Source: Halobaculum sp. XH14
GTDB taxonomy: Archaea > Halobacteriota > Halobacteria > Halobacteriales > Haloferacaceae
Direction of reading: 5' to 3'
DNA length: 64,000 nt
NCBI RefSeq assembly: GCF_032116555.1
Contig: NZ_CP134949.1
Location: forward strand, 1,240,001-1,304,000
Positions 8,564 to 17,563 of this stretch are shown piece after piece. The notes under the pieces were generated by a model. It did not search any database. It had not been told where the DNA came from and saw nothing but the letters and a program-made list of their open reading frames with translations. Position numbers and translations under genes: made by a program. The stretch's first letter is position 1. The number at the start of each line of letters is the position of its first letter.

Positions 8564-10353
8564 GGCTCGACCCCCGCGGAATCGCCCGCATCGCCCGCTG
8601 GGAGGTCTCCCGCACGGCGGGCGTCGTCGACCGACGGACGGCCGTGCTCGGGCTCGTCGCGGTCCTGCTCGCCGGCGGCGTCGCCGGCGCGGCCGCGGCG
8701 GGGGGCGGCGTCGGGCTCGATCGCGACATCTACCGCGTGGCGGTCCCGGCCGACAGCCCGTATCACGACCCCGTCGCGTCGTCCACGCCGCTCGAAGCGG
8801 TCGCGCCCGGCACCGCCGGCGCCGACGTGATCGTGACCGACGGGGACACCGACGACGCGCGGGCGGTGGTCACTGCGGGTGACACGCCGCGAGCCGGTGC
8901 CGCGCTGGCGACGTTCCGTGACGCGGTCGAGGCGCACAACGACGGGCTGATGGCGCTGGAGGGGAACCGCTCCGCCGCGTACCCCGTGTCGGTCACGCTG
9001 TCGTACGTCGAACGCGACTCCGAGCGGATCGGCGGCGGTGGCGGCGACGGCGGCGGAGCTGGCGGCTCAGGTTCCGGCGACGAGGGTGGCGGCTCCGGCG
9101 GTGACGCTGGCGGTTCGACGGGCGGGGGCGCGAGCGGGGACTCGGGTGGCGGCTTCGGCGTCCCGGACTTCACCGGCGGCGGCCTGTTCGGCGGCCAGTC
9201 GACCGGCTCGCCGGCCGACATCGCGCCGCCGTTCCCGTTCGCGTCCCTGGTCCTGGCGTTCGCGTTCCTCGTCCCGATGAACTTCGTCATCCAGGCGTAC
9301 GGCTCCAGCGTGCTGAACGAGCGCGTCAACCGACGGGGGGAACTCCTGCTCGTCGCGCCGGTGAGCCCGCTCGACATCGTGGCCGGCAAGACGCTGCCGT
9401 ACGTCGCCGTCTCCCTGCTCGCGACGACGGTCATCGCGCTCGCCGTCGGCGGCGGCGTGCTCTCGGTCGCGGCCGTGTTCCCCATCGCGCTGGCGTTCCT
9501 CGCGGCGACGTTCGTCGGCGCGATGTTCGCCCGGTCGTTCAAGGAGCTCACCTTCGTCACCGTCACCGTCTCGGTGTTCCTGACGACGTACGCGTTCGTC
9601 CCGGCCATCTTCACGAACGTCACGCCCATCGCGCTCATCTCGCCGCTCACGCTCGTGGTCCGGGACCTCCAGCCGGCGGCGGACCCGACCGGGCTCGGCG
9701 AGTACCTGTTCTCGGCCGGGCCGTTCTACGTCACCTCGGGCATCCTGTTCCTGATCGGCACCGGCGTCTACCGCGAGGAGGACATGTTCACCCAGCGGGC
9801 CGTCCCGCTGAAGTTCCTCGACTCGCTGGCGGTCCGGCTCCACCGCGGGCGCGACGTCGCCGTCCTCGCCGCGCTCTCGCTCCCGTTCGTGTTCGTGCTC
9901 GAACTGCTCGCGGTCGCGGTGCTGTTCGTGCTTCCCCAGGAACTGGCCGTGATCGCGCTGCTGGTCGTCGTGGCGGTCGTCGAGGAGGTGGCAAAGAGCG
10001 TCGCCATCTTCGCCGGCTTCCACCAGTCGCGCTTCCGGCCCACGCTCGGGACGGCGGTGAAACTCGGCGCGCTCGCGGGGCTGGGGTTCTTCCTCGCCGA
10101 GAAGGCGACCGCCATCGTCCAGCTCGTCGGGCTCGACACGGTCCCGGTGGGACAGGCAGCCTTTGCCCCCGCGGGCGTCGGCGTCGTCGGCACCGCCGGG
10201 CTGCTCGCGGCACCGCTCGTGTTGCACGCCGTCACGGCGATCGTCGCGGCGCTGGGCGCGACCCGCGGGAAGCGAGCGTACGCCGCGACGCTCGCGGTTG
10301 CGATGGCGATCCACTTCGCCTACGACTACACGGTGGTGACGACCCTTGGCTGA
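8560..10353 (+). CDS. ABC-2 permease fused to PrsW-like intramembrane protease domain
   Basis: A 597-residue membrane protein. The N-terminal part has one helix (about 28-47), an extracytoplasmic domain, a Gly/Ser-rich linker (about 158-200), then a block of six or so helices with LNERVNRRGELLLVAPVSP, a standard ABC-2/NatB permease motif. From about residue 432 a second membrane module carries EEVAK (475-479), FFLAEK (510-515), His556 and HFAYDY (His585), matching the motif order of PrsW-family membrane proteases. It starts with GTG overlapping the ATPase stop; its stop overlaps the next permease. Fusion to one polypeptide is clear from the uninterrupted frame; protease activity is inferred. 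Confidence 0.85.
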   Translation: MRLDPRGIARIARWEVSRTAGVVDRRTAVLGLVAVLLAGGVAGAAAAGGGVGLDRDIYRVAVPADSPYHDPVASSTPLEAVAPGTAGADVIVTDGDTDDARAVVTAGDTPRAGAALATFRDAVEAHNDGLMALEGNRSAAYPVSVTLSYVERDSERIGGGGGDGGGAGGSGSGDEGGGSGGDAGGSTGGGASGDSGGGFGVPDFTGGGLFGGQSTGSPADIAPPFPFASLVLAFAFLVPMNFVIQAYGSSVLNERVNRRGELLLVAPVSPLDIVAGKTLPYVAVSLLATTVIALAVGGGVLSVAAVFPIALAFLAATFVGAMFARSFKELTFVTVTVSVFLTTYAFVPAIFTNVTPIALISPLTLVVRDLQPAADPTGLGEYLFSAGPFYVTSGILFLIGTGVYREEDMFTQRAVPLKFLDSLAVRLHRGRDVAVLAALSLPFVFVLELLAVAVLFVLPQELAVIALLVVVAVVEEVAKSVAIFAGFHQSRFRPTLGTAVKLGALAGLGFFLAEKATAIVQLVGLDTVPVGQAAFAPAGVGVVGTAGLLAAPLVLHAVTAIVAALGATRGKRAYAATLAVAMAIHFAYDYTVVTTLG

Positions 10354-11503
10354 CCGGCCGAACCCGGAGCCGTCCGCCCGCGTCGCCACCGACGGCGATC
10401 GAACGGAATCGGACGACGGGACCGCCGGCAGCGACGCGCGGCTCACCATCGCGCGCCGGGAACTGGCGTCGCTCCGGAGCGAGAAGACCATCGTGCTCGC
10501 GCTGCTCATCCAGCTGTTCGTCGCGGCGTTCTCCTCGTTCCTCGTCGTGGGCCTCGTCTCGCTGTACGACCCCGGGGCGGGCGAGGGGATCACCGTCGAG
10601 ACGGCGGTCGCCGGCGACGACGCCCGACAGCTCCTGGCGGCGGTCGGCGAGGCGGACGCGATGGAGGGCCGGCTGTACGACTCGACCGGGGCGGCGGCGG
10701 ACGCGTTCGCCGACCGCCGGGTCGACGCGGCGCTGCTCGTGACGGAGACGCCGGGGAACCGGTACGAGGTCCGGGTGCTGGTGCCCGACGGGAACGTCGG
10801 CACGACGGTCGTCGTGACCCAGGCACGGCAGGCGCTCCGCGCGTTCGAGCGCACCGAGCGCGGCCAGCGGGAGGCGTATCTCGAATCCCAGACTCTCGCG
10901 CTCCCGCACGGGTCGAACGCCTCGCCGTACTTCGGCTTCACCTACACGGTGCTGGTCCCGCTACTGTTGTTCCTCCCGGTGTTCATCGCCGGGTCGGTGA
11001 CGGTCGACTCGCTCACCGAGGAGCTCGAACGCGGGACGCTCGAACTGCTCCGCGTCGCGCCGGTGACGATGACCGACATCGTGGAGGGGAAACTGCTGGC
11101 TGCGGCCGGGCTGGCACCGCTCCAGGCGGCGCTCTGGCTGGCGCTGCTCTCGTTCAACGGGACCGCCATCGCGCCGGGCACGTCGGCATTCGAGACGGCA
11201 GTCGGCGTCGCCGGCCTGCTCGCGCTCGTCGCGGCCGCGGCGGCCATCGTGACGTCGATGGGCGCGACGCTCGCGCTCGTCGCGCCGGACCGCCGGGCCG
11301 CACAGACGGTGTACTCGGTCGGCGTCCTCGGCCTGTTCGGCGCGGCGGCGCTCTCGCCCGTCAATCCGGCGAACGTCGGCGCGCGGCTGGCGGTCGGGAG
11401 CGCGGACGCGGCGACGTTCCTGACCGTCGGCGCGCTGGTCGTCGGCGGCGTGGCCGCGCTTCTGGGCGCACGGCACGTGGTCGGTCGGTACTCGCCAGCG
11501 TAG
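10346..11503 (+). CDS. ABC-2 type permease
   Basis: A 385-residue membrane protein. A cytoplasmic N-terminus (about 1-45) with RRELASLRSEKTIVLALLIQLF leads into helix 1. A large outside loop follows (about 70-185), then five or six helices with LTEELERGTLELLRVAPV, the ABC-2 signature also seen in its partner. This is the second half of an export channel with the fused permease and the ATPase upstream. The start is taken as TTG 10346, overlapping the previous stop by 8 bases; a start further inside is possible. Ends 57 bases before a convergent gene. Confidence 0.88.
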   Translation: MADRPNPEPSARVATDGDRTESDDGTAGSDARLTIARRELASLRSEKTIVLALLIQLFVAAFSSFLVVGLVSLYDPGAGEGITVETAVAGDDARQLLAAVGEADAMEGRLYDSTGAAADAFADRRVDAALLVTETPGNRYEVRVLVPDGNVGTTVVVTQARQALRAFERTERGQREAYLESQTLALPHGSNASPYFGFTYTVLVPLLLFLPVFIAGSVTVDSLTEELERGTLELLRVAPVTMTDIVEGKLLAAAGLAPLQAALWLALLSFNGTAIAPGTSAFETAVGVAGLLALVAAAAAIVTSMGATLALVAPDRRAAQTVYSVGVLGLFGAAALSPVNPANVGARLAVGSADAATFLTVGALVVGGVAALLGARHVVGRYSPA

Positions 11504-11560
11504 GCGAAGGGGATCGAACCGGTCCCGGAGACGGCGGACGCGGGATCCCGGCGTCGACGC

Positions 11561-12985
11561 CTATCGGGCCAGCGTCTCGACGACCGTCTCCTCGGCACAG
11601 ACCAGGTTGTACGCGCCCTCGTCGTCGTTCCAGAGGACGAGGACGTTCTCGAACGAGAGCACGGCACCGTAGGAGGCCGCCCGGAGGTCCTCGTTCAGCA
11701 TCGACTCGCCCGTCAGCACCGCGTAGTGTTCCACCCGCTCGGACCCGTCGCCCAGCTTGAACAGCGGGTTCGCGTCCGGCCCCGCGAGGTTCGCCGAGAG
11801 CTTCACGGCCAGCAGGTTCACCCGGTCCGTGACGTGGTCCCCGGAGTCGGCCATCCGGGCGTGTCGCTCCTCGCTGGCGACGACCGGGACCCGGCGTTCG
11901 CCGTCGGTCCGGAGCACCGCGTACGAGAACTTCACGTCGGCGTTCACGAACTCTCCCGGCTCGTCCCCGGGGCCGCGCGGGGCCGCGTCGTCGAGGCGAC
12001 GCTGGAACGCCGGCACCGCGAGGTCGGGTCGCTCCTCGAACGACCAGCCGCGGTCCGAGGGCGCCTCCCCCGGCCAGAGCCGGAGGTCGGGCGCGTAGAC
12101 GGTCACGTCGGACTCGGGAGTGGCGACCGCCCGCTCCACCGAGCGCATCCCGGTCGAGGTGTTCAGGTCAGCCGGCGCCAGCAGGGCGCACGCGCCGTCG
12201 GCGGCGAGCGCGTCGAGGTAGTTCGCCACGACGGCTTCCGGATCGGCGAGTTCCGAGAGCACGTTGCCGAAGAGCACCAGATCCACGTCGCCGACGGACT
12301 CCGGGTCGAACTCCTCTGCAGTCTTGCGGTGGATGGTGGCCCGAAAGTTCCGGCGCGTCTCGCCGAGCAGGTCCGCCAGCACGTCCGCGTTCGCGCTCGG
12401 TTCGACCGCGTGGTAGTCCACGACCGCGTCGTCCGGGAGGTAGTCGTGGAGGCCGAGCGCCGGGCCGCCGGTGCCCGCGCCGACGTCGAGCACGCGGAGC
12501 CGACGGGGGAGCAGGCCCCGCGCGGCGAGCGTGTCGAGGACGTAGCCGACCGCGGCGTAGAAGTCCGGCAGGTGGTAGATCGCGTAGCCGAGCGCGGCGT
12601 CGGCGTCGTAGGTCACCTCGCGGCCGCGGTAGTAGTCCTCCTTAAGGCGTTCGATGACCCCGCGGAGCACGTCCCCACTCTCGCCTTCGTGCCAGCCCGG
12701 CCCGTAGCGCTCGACCAGCAGGTCCGCCAGGGCGTCGGCGTACGCCCCGGGGAACGCCCCGGGGTCCCAGCCCGGCGGATCGACCGGCCCCTCGGCCGCG
12801 GGCACGAACGTCCCGTCCACACGCTCGAACAGGCCGAGGTCGAACGCCTCCTCGCGGAGCGCCTGCCGAACGACCGCCGGGTGCGGCTGGTCGGGGAGGT
12901 ACTCGAAGATTTCCTCGGGGTCGACGGGCCGGGCGTTCCGGAGGTACTTCGCCGTGTCGCGGAGCGCCTCCCTGTCGACGCTCAT
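11561..12985 (-). CDS. Rsm22-like SAM-dependent methyltransferase
   Basis: A 474-residue protein. The first ~160 residues are helical with YDADAALGYAIYHLPDFYAAVGYVLDTL. The methyltransferase core follows: motif I is VLDVGAGTGGPALG, then YHAVEPSANADVLAD and DLVLFGNVLSELADPE. This layout fits the Rsm22/Mtt-type small-subunit rRNA methyltransferase-like family, in which mitochondrial members assist ribosome assembly. The zinc-binding cysteines of some members are not obvious here. Its ATG overlaps the tyrA stop (ATGA), so both are one transcript, though no metabolic link is evident. Confidence 0.72.
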   Translation of the reverse strand: MSVDREALRDTAKYLRNARPVDPEEIFEYLPDQPHPAVVRQALREEAFDLGLFERVDGTFVPAAEGPVDPPGWDPGAFPGAYADALADLLVERYGPGWHEGESGDVLRGVIERLKEDYYRGREVTYDADAALGYAIYHLPDFYAAVGYVLDTLAARGLLPRRLRVLDVGAGTGGPALGLHDYLPDDAVVDYHAVEPSANADVLADLLGETRRNFRATIHRKTAEEFDPESVGDVDLVLFGNVLSELADPEAVVANYLDALAADGACALLAPADLNTSTGMRSVERAVATPESDVTVYAPDLRLWPGEAPSDRGWSFEERPDLAVPAFQRRLDDAAPRGPGDEPGEFVNADVKFSYAVLRTDGERRVPVVASEERHARMADSGDHVTDRVNLLAVKLSANLAGPDANPLFKLGDGSERVEHYAVLTGESMLNEDLRAASYGAVLSFENVLVLWNDDEGAYNLVCAEETVVETLAR

Positions 12986-13824
12986 TCGCCGCTCCCGCGG
13001 TCCGTGTCCGCGCCGGGGTCCGGGTCCGCGTCGGGGTCAGCGTCCGCGCCGGCTTCGGCGGTCCGCTCCCGCGGGTCGCCGCCGACGGACGTCCGAGCCC
13101 TTTCGAACAGCGCCGTGAACTCCTCGGGGTCCGCGTCGGCGAGTTGCCGGGCCGCAGCCGCGACCGCATCCGCGCCGCCGAACGCCTCGCGGATGTCCCC
13201 GTACACGCGCGAATCGCCCTCGGTCACGGTGCCGGCGAGCTCCGCGAGCGGCTCCGAGACGGGCGTGTGGAACTCCTCGGGCACGTCTTCGGCCGCGAGC
13301 GCGTACGCGAGGACGGCCGTGTGGGCCCCGGTCTGGACGGCCTCCATCGCCCCGTCGTGTTCGGCGGCGGTCGTCTCGAACACGTCGTTGCCCGCGTCGG
13401 CGAGCGCCTCGCGGACCCGCCCGACGACCGGCCCCGCCTCGCCCGGAACGAACGCGACCCGTCCGGGACCGCGGGGCGGCGCGAACAGCGGGTGGAAGCT
13501 GGCGTACTCGCCCTCGGCGTGTCTGGCCATCGCCGCCAGCGGGTCGGCCATCGCGCCGGAGACGTCGATCAGCGCGCCGCTCGCGGCGCTGGCGGCGTGG
13601 GACTCGACCGCGTCGGCGACGGCGGGTATCGGCACCGCGAGCGCGACGCAGTCGAACGCCTCGTCGGTGTCGAGCGGGACGACCCGCCCGTCGACCAGTT
13701 CGTCGGCCGCGTCCATCGCGGCCTGGGGGTTCGCGTCGGCGAACGCGACCCGGTCGACGGCCGGGCGGAGCGTCCGCGCGAGCCAGCGCCCAATCTCGCC
13801 CGCGCCCACGACGAACAGTCTCAT
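12982..13824 (-). CDS. tyrA: prephenate dehydrogenase
   Basis: A 280-residue NAD(P)-dependent enzyme converting prephenate to 4-hydroxyphenylpyruvate for tyrosine. The Rossmann motif is GAGEIGRWLARTL at 7-19. The substrate-region motifs SFHPLFAPPRGPG and EAVQTGAHTAVLAYALA (HPxxG-like and helical) place it in the TyrA family. The final ~30 residues are an acidic Asp/Pro/Ala repeat tail. ATG 13824 puts the Rossmann fold at the N-terminus; the frame stays open upstream but that part looks non-coding. Upstream, GTTTTCACC on the coding strand (13847-13855) is a possible TATA region. Downstream methyltransferase overlaps by ATGA. Confidence 0.9.
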   Translation of the reverse strand: MRLFVVGAGEIGRWLARTLRPAVDRVAFADANPQAAMDAADELVDGRVVPLDTDEAFDCVALAVPIPAVADAVESHAASAASGALIDVSGAMADPLAAMARHAEGEYASFHPLFAPPRGPGRVAFVPGEAGPVVGRVREALADAGNDVFETTAAEHDGAMEAVQTGAHTAVLAYALAAEDVPEEFHTPVSEPLAELAGTVTEGDSRVYGDIREAFGGADAVAAAARQLADADPEEFTALFERARTSVGGDPRERTAEAGADADPDADPDPGADTDRGSGE

Positions 13825-14021
13825 GGCCTCGGCTACCCGGAGACGGGGTGAAAACGTGTCGGTCCCCACCCCGCCGTTCGTGGGGGCGTCCGTGTGCCCG
13901 TGGCGGTCATCCAGCGTCGCGGGGGCCGTCTCGATTGGCTCTCTCGATCGGTCCGGATCGAACAGTCCCCGACGGCACACGCTTATCGTCGTTCCGCGTG
14001 AGCCTCATCCGAGGTGACACG

Positions 14022-14037
14022 CCCCGCCTCGGCGGGG
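14022..14037 (+). promoter_or_regulatory. GC hairpin just upstream of PEP-mutase-family gene
   Basis: CCCCGCC-TC-GGCGGGG is a perfect 7-bp stem with a 2-base loop, ending 11 bases before the ATG at 14049. A TATA-like CGCTTATCG near 13980-13988 would place the hairpin inside a short mRNA leader, where it could affect initiation. It could equally be chance in very GC-rich DNA. Confidence 0.3.
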
Positions 14038-14048
14038 ACGAGAGAACG

Positions 14049-14915
14049 ATGCGCCAGGAAATCCAGCGGAACCGAGCCGAATCGTTTCGGGAACGACACA
14101 GCGACGCCGCGGACGGACCGCTCGTGCTGCCGAACGCCTGGGACGCGGCGAGCGCCATCGTCTACGAGACGCTCGGCTTCGCCGCCGTCGGCAGCTCCAG
14201 CGCCGGCGTCGCCGCCTCGCTCGGGCTCCCCGACGGTGAGGTGGTGGGCCGGGACGAGATGCTCGCCGCGGTCGGGCGGATGGCCGACGCGGTCGACCTC
14301 CCGGTGAGCGCGGACGTCGAGGCCGGCTACGGCGACGGCCCGGAGGCGGTGGCGGAAACGGTCCGACTCACCATCGAGGCCGGTGCCGTCGGCGTGAACT
14401 TGGAGGACGGCACCGGCGACCCCGACGACCCGCTCGTCGACGTGGAGACGCATGCGGCGAAGATCCGCGCGGCCCGCGAGGCGGCCGAGGAAGCCGGCAT
14501 CCCGCTCGCCATCAACGGCCGGACGGACGTCTTCTGGAGCGAGGTCGGCGACGGGGCGGACCGCGTCGCGCGCACCGTCGAACGCGCGAACGCCTACCGG
14601 GAGGCCGGGAGCGACTGCCTGTTCGTCCCCGGCGTGACCGACCCCGAGGAAATAGAAGCGCTCGTGGACGGCATCGACGGGCCGATCAACGTGCTCGGCG
14701 GCCCGGGCGCGCCCTCCGTTCCCGAACTCGGCAACCTCGGCGTGGCGCGCGTCAGCGTCGGGTCCGGGCCGATGCGAGCCACGCTCGTACACCTCCGGGA
14801 CGTCGGCGAGGAACTCCGCGAGGACGGGACCTACGGCGGCATGGAGAACGCGATCCCGTACGGGGATCTCGCCGAACTGCTCCGCGGTCGGGTCGACCAC
14901 GGCGCCGACGAGTAG
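14049..14915 (+). CDS. isocitrate lyase/PEP mutase superfamily enzyme
   Basis: A 288-residue TIM-barrel enzyme. Family hallmarks are LPNAWDAASAIVYETLGF at the N-terminus, the metal-binding SADVEAGYGDGPEAV, VNLEDGTGD and INGRTDVFW, in the right order. The catalytic KKCGH motif of true isocitrate lyases is absent, so it belongs with PEP mutase, carboxyphosphonoenolpyruvate mutase or oxaloacetase-like members. Substrate unknown. ATG 14049 was chosen because upstream codons do not match the family. Divergent from tyrA with a 224-base gap. Confidence 0.88.
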   Translation: MRQEIQRNRAESFRERHSDAADGPLVLPNAWDAASAIVYETLGFAAVGSSSAGVAASLGLPDGEVVGRDEMLAAVGRMADAVDLPVSADVEAGYGDGPEAVAETVRLTIEAGAVGVNLEDGTGDPDDPLVDVETHAAKIRAAREAAEEAGIPLAINGRTDVFWSEVGDGADRVARTVERANAYREAGSDCLFVPGVTDPEEIEALVDGIDGPINVLGGPGAPSVPELGNLGVARVSVGSGPMRATLVHLRDVGEELREDGTYGGMENAIPYGDLAELLRGRVDHGADE

Positions 14916-14958
14916 CCCGGTCGGGACGACCACGGCACCGACGGCTGACACGACCGAC

Positions 14959-16137
14959 CTACTCCAGTTCCAGTTCGACCGGGTAGTCGGTGAAGTTCTC
15001 GTGGCCGTCCTCGGTCACCACGGCGATGTCCTCGATGCGGACGCCGCCGACCGCGGGGTCGTACAGCCCCGGCTCGATGGTGACGACGTGGCCCGGCTTC
15101 AGTTCCTCCCCCCGCGGGTTGAGGGCAGGCCCCTCGTGGACGTCGAGGCCGACGCCGTGGCCCGTCGAGTGGATGAACCCGGTCTCGGTCGTCGGATCCG
15201 AGCGGAGCGTCGCGTACCCGGCGTCCTCGTACACGTCACAGACGGCGTCGTGGACGTCCCTGCCGGTCGCACCCGGTTCGAGCGCGTCGAAGGCGGCGTC
15301 CTTCGCCTCGCGGGTCACCTCGAACCGCCGCCGGACCTCCGCGTCCGCCTCGCCCTTCACGAACGTCCGCGTCATGTCGGCGTGGTACTTCGAGGCTTTC
15401 TCCCGCGGGAAGACGTCGATGATGATCGTCTCGTCGGCTTCGAGGGGACCGCTCCCGCGATCGTGGGGGTCCGCGGCGTCCGCGCCGCAGGCGACGATCG
15501 TCTCGTCGAGCGCGCAGCCGTGTCGGAGCAGCGTCACCTCGATCTCCTCCTGGACGCGCTCGCTCGTCAGGAGCTCGCCGTCGACGGTGAGCGTGCCATC
15601 GTCGTCGACGTCGGCCGACCGGAGCAGCGCCTCGGCCGCGCCCATCGCGGCCTCGTTCGCGCGCTGGGCGCGCTTCACGTTGTCGACCTCCTCGGGCGTC
15701 TTCGTCGCCCGGACGGAGCCGACGACGTCGTCGTGGTCGACATCGACCGAGACGCCCGCCTCGCGGAGCGCGTCGGCCAGGCCGAGCGGGAACCGGTCGG
15801 GAACGAGCACGGCGTCGACGTCGAGGTCGGCGAGGAACGCGGCGTCCGTCCGGGCGGCGCCCGCCACCTCGCCGTGTTCCTCGACGTTCTCGTGGTGGTC
15901 GTACTCGGCGAGCCGTGCGACCGTGTCGGCGCGCGACTCCGCTCTCGCGCGGCCGTACTCCAGTCCCGAGACGAGCATCGCCAGCGTCTCGCCGGTGTAC
16001 ACGGTGAAGAACGGGTCGGGCGCGTCGAACCCCGAGAGGTACAGCTGGTTCGAGTCGTCGCCGGCGGCGTCGATGCAGTAGGCGTCCGCGGCCGTCTCCG
16101 AGAGCAGTGCGTCGAGCGAGGAGAGGTCCGGGTCCAT
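14959..16137 (-). CDS. M24 family Xaa-Pro peptidase
   Basis: A 392-residue protein with a creatinase-like N-terminal domain and a C-terminal pita-bread metallopeptidase domain. Metal ligands: IIIDVFP and HADMTRTF (two Asp), [14 protein letters not shown] (His), VVTIEPGLY (Glu) and [11 protein letters not shown] (Glu). Cleaves an N-terminal residue in front of proline, probably recycling cytoplasmic peptides. ATG 16137 gives a start typical for the family; the longer frame upstream would run into the divergent promoter region. The coding strand has GCTTTCACC about 28 bases upstream, a possible weak TATA. Confidence 0.93.
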   Translation of the reverse strand: MDPDLSSLDALLSETAADAYCIDAAGDDSNQLYLSGFDAPDPFFTVYTGETLAMLVSGLEYGRARAESRADTVARLAEYDHHENVEEHGEVAGAARTDAAFLADLDVDAVLVPDRFPLGLADALREAGVSVDVDHDDVVGSVRATKTPEEVDNVKRAQRANEAAMGAAEALLRSADVDDDGTLTVDGELLTSERVQEEIEVTLLRHGCALDETIVACGADAADPHDRGSGPLEADETIIIDVFPREKASKYHADMTRTFVKGEADAEVRRRFEVTREAKDAAFDALEPGATGRDVHDAVCDVYEDAGYATLRSDPTTETGFIHSTGHGVGLDVHEGPALNPRGEELKPGHVVTIEPGLYDPAVGGVRIEDIAVVTEDGHENFTDYPVELELE

Positions 16138-16241
16138 ACGTTCGGCAACTCCGCCGCCGGTGAAAGCCGTTGTCCATCCGGACTCCTCTCCCCCGGCCTT
16201 CGGGCACAAGGCTTGAGTTTTCGCGGCGAGTTGTTGAATCG

Positions 16242-16886
16242 ATGGCCACCGTGGCCGCGTTCACGGTCCCGGCCGGGGAGTTCCCGCTCGGGAGCGTGTT
16301 CGAGGGCGTTCCCGGCGTGACCGTCGAACTCGAGCGGGTCGTCCCGACCGGCGGCGACGTCGTCCCGTACTTCTGGGTCCGGGGAGCCGACGGGGACGAC
16401 GTCGAGAGGCGGTTCCGCGAGCACCCGGGGGCGAGCGACATCCGGCTCATCGACGCCGTGGGCGACGAGCAGCTGTTGCGATGTTCGTGGACCCCCGAAC
16501 ACGTCGGCGTGTTGCGCGCGATCGAGGAGACCGGCGTCACGCTGCTCTCCGGGACGGGAACGAGCGACCGGTGGACGTTCGAGGTCCGCGCCGACGACAG
16601 GGAGACGCTCTCCCGATTCCAGGCGTTCGCGCTGGAGCACGACCTCCCGCTGACGCTGACGACGATCCAGGAGCTCCCGGCGACCGCGGGCGAGGCGAAC
16701 GACGTGCTGACGGGGCCACAACGGGAGGCGCTGGTGCTCGCGTTCGAACGCGGCTACTTCGATCCGACCAGACGGGTGACCCTGGAGCAGCTAGCGGCCG
16801 AACTCGGGATCACCCGGCAGTCGCTCGCCGGCCGGCTCCGGCGGGCCCACCGCAACCTCATCGAACACGTGCTCGTCGCCGGATGA
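16242..16886 (+). CDS. bacterio-opsin activator-type HTH regulator
   Basis: A 214-residue protein. The first ~150 residues form the mixed alpha/beta domain found in haloarchaeal Bat-like regulators. The C-terminal HTH_10 domain begins with LTGPQREALVLAFERGYFD, followed by TLEQLAAELGITRQSLAGRLRRA and ends at HVLVAG. It has no PAS or GAF sensor domain, so ligand sensing would have to lie in the N-terminal domain. It is followed after 63 bases by a HalOD1 gene on the same strand; the two may be co-regulated. Targets unknown. Confidence 0.88.
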   Translation: MATVAAFTVPAGEFPLGSVFEGVPGVTVELERVVPTGGDVVPYFWVRGADGDDVERRFREHPGASDIRLIDAVGDEQLLRCSWTPEHVGVLRAIEETGVTLLSGTGTSDRWTFEVRADDRETLSRFQAFALEHDLPLTLTTIQELPATAGEANDVLTGPQREALVLAFERGYFDPTRRVTLEQLAAELGITRQSLAGRLRRAHRNLIEHVLVAG

Positions 16887-16907
16887 CTAAAGTGGACTAC
16901 ATAGTCA
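16884..16907 (+). promoter_or_regulatory. repeated GACTA half-sites before HalOD1 gene
   Basis: TGACTA at 16884-16889 and TAGTCA at 16902-16907 form a perfect inverted repeat with a 12-base spacer. A second GACTA at 16895-16899 sits exactly 10 bases (one helical turn) after the first, making GACTA-CA-TAGTC. It overlaps the stop of the upstream regulator gene. Such phased half-sites suggest an operator, perhaps for the neighbouring HTH_10 protein. Confidence 0.4.
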
Positions 16908-16949
16908 GTGGCCAGACGGATACCCCGGGTCGCCGTCACGGCCGGTAGG

Positions 16950-17507
16950 ATGCACGACTGCCGAGACGTCTCGACTCCGGGCCCTGCAAGCCGCGAGTAC
17001 GGGGCGGGGCTCTGTCGGTTCGACGAGTTCCAGTTCCACGCGGAGACGAACAGCTACCAAGCCACTTTCGATTCGGGGACCGTCCCCGCGTCCATCGCCG
17101 TCATCGACGCGCTCTCGCTCGTTCTCGACAGGCCGGCCGAGGAACTCCCCTCGCTCGGTTCGAGCGTCGACCTCGAGGCGCTCGACGCCCTTCTCACGCC
17201 GAGCCTCCCGGACGTTCCGGGGACGACGAGCATCACCTTCGCGTATCACGGCTGGGACGTGACCGTCGACGACGCCGGCGGACTGACGGCCGACGGCGCG
17301 CTGCCGGAGGAAGTGGACGCCGGAGACGGCATCGACGCGACGGAGGCGGTCGGGGTGGAGACCGGCCTCGACGTCGAAACGGACCTCGATGTGGAGACCG
17401 GCCTCGACGCGACCGACGGCGTGGACGGACGCCCGGGCGATGGCGTCGACGCCGAGGACGGGTTCGATGCCGGCTCCGACGCGGGGGCGACGGGAAGCCC
17501 CGACTGA
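16950..17507 (+). CDS. HalOD1 output-domain protein with repeat tail
   Basis: About 185 residues from ATG 16950 (an in-frame GTG at 16908 would add 14 residues but overlaps the GACTA repeats). The HalOD1 domain covers about 20-110: a Val/Leu-rich helix [23 protein letters not shown], then LDALLTPS and [16 protein letters not shown], typical of this haloarchaeal signalling output domain. The C-terminal third is low-complexity and acidic with hexapeptide units [24 protein letters not shown] coded by an 18-base tandem repeat. HalOD1 proteins are thought to act in haloarchaeal signal transduction; partner not identified, though an HTH regulator lies directly upstream. Confidence 0.82.
   Translation: MHDCRDVSTPGPASREYGAGLCRFDEFQFHAETNSYQATFDSGTVPASIAVIDALSLVLDRPAEELPSLGSSVDLEALDALLTPSLPDVPGTTSITFAYHGWDVTVDDAGGLTADGALPEEVDAGDGIDATEAVGVETGLDVETDLDVETGLDATDGVDGRPGDGVDAEDGFDAGSDAGATGSPD
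17355..17426 (+). repeat. 18-base tandem repeat inside HalOD1 gene
   Basis: Four units of 18 bases at 17355-17372, 17373-17390, 17391-17408 and 17409-17426 (the last degenerate). Units 1 and 3 both read GTGGAGACCGGCCTCGAC. The period keeps frame and encodes an acidic hexapeptide, so copy number could vary without breaking the gene. Confidence 0.7.
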
Positions 17508-17563
17508 GCCGGAGACGTCGCCGCCACCGGTACACACTTGCCGCCGGGAGCGCAGCGACGGAC

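Noticed and set aside
9067-10941. 624-residue minus-strand frame over the ABC operon
   Set aside because: Antisense to permeases with clear membrane segments; the antisense protein is nearly all charged residues.
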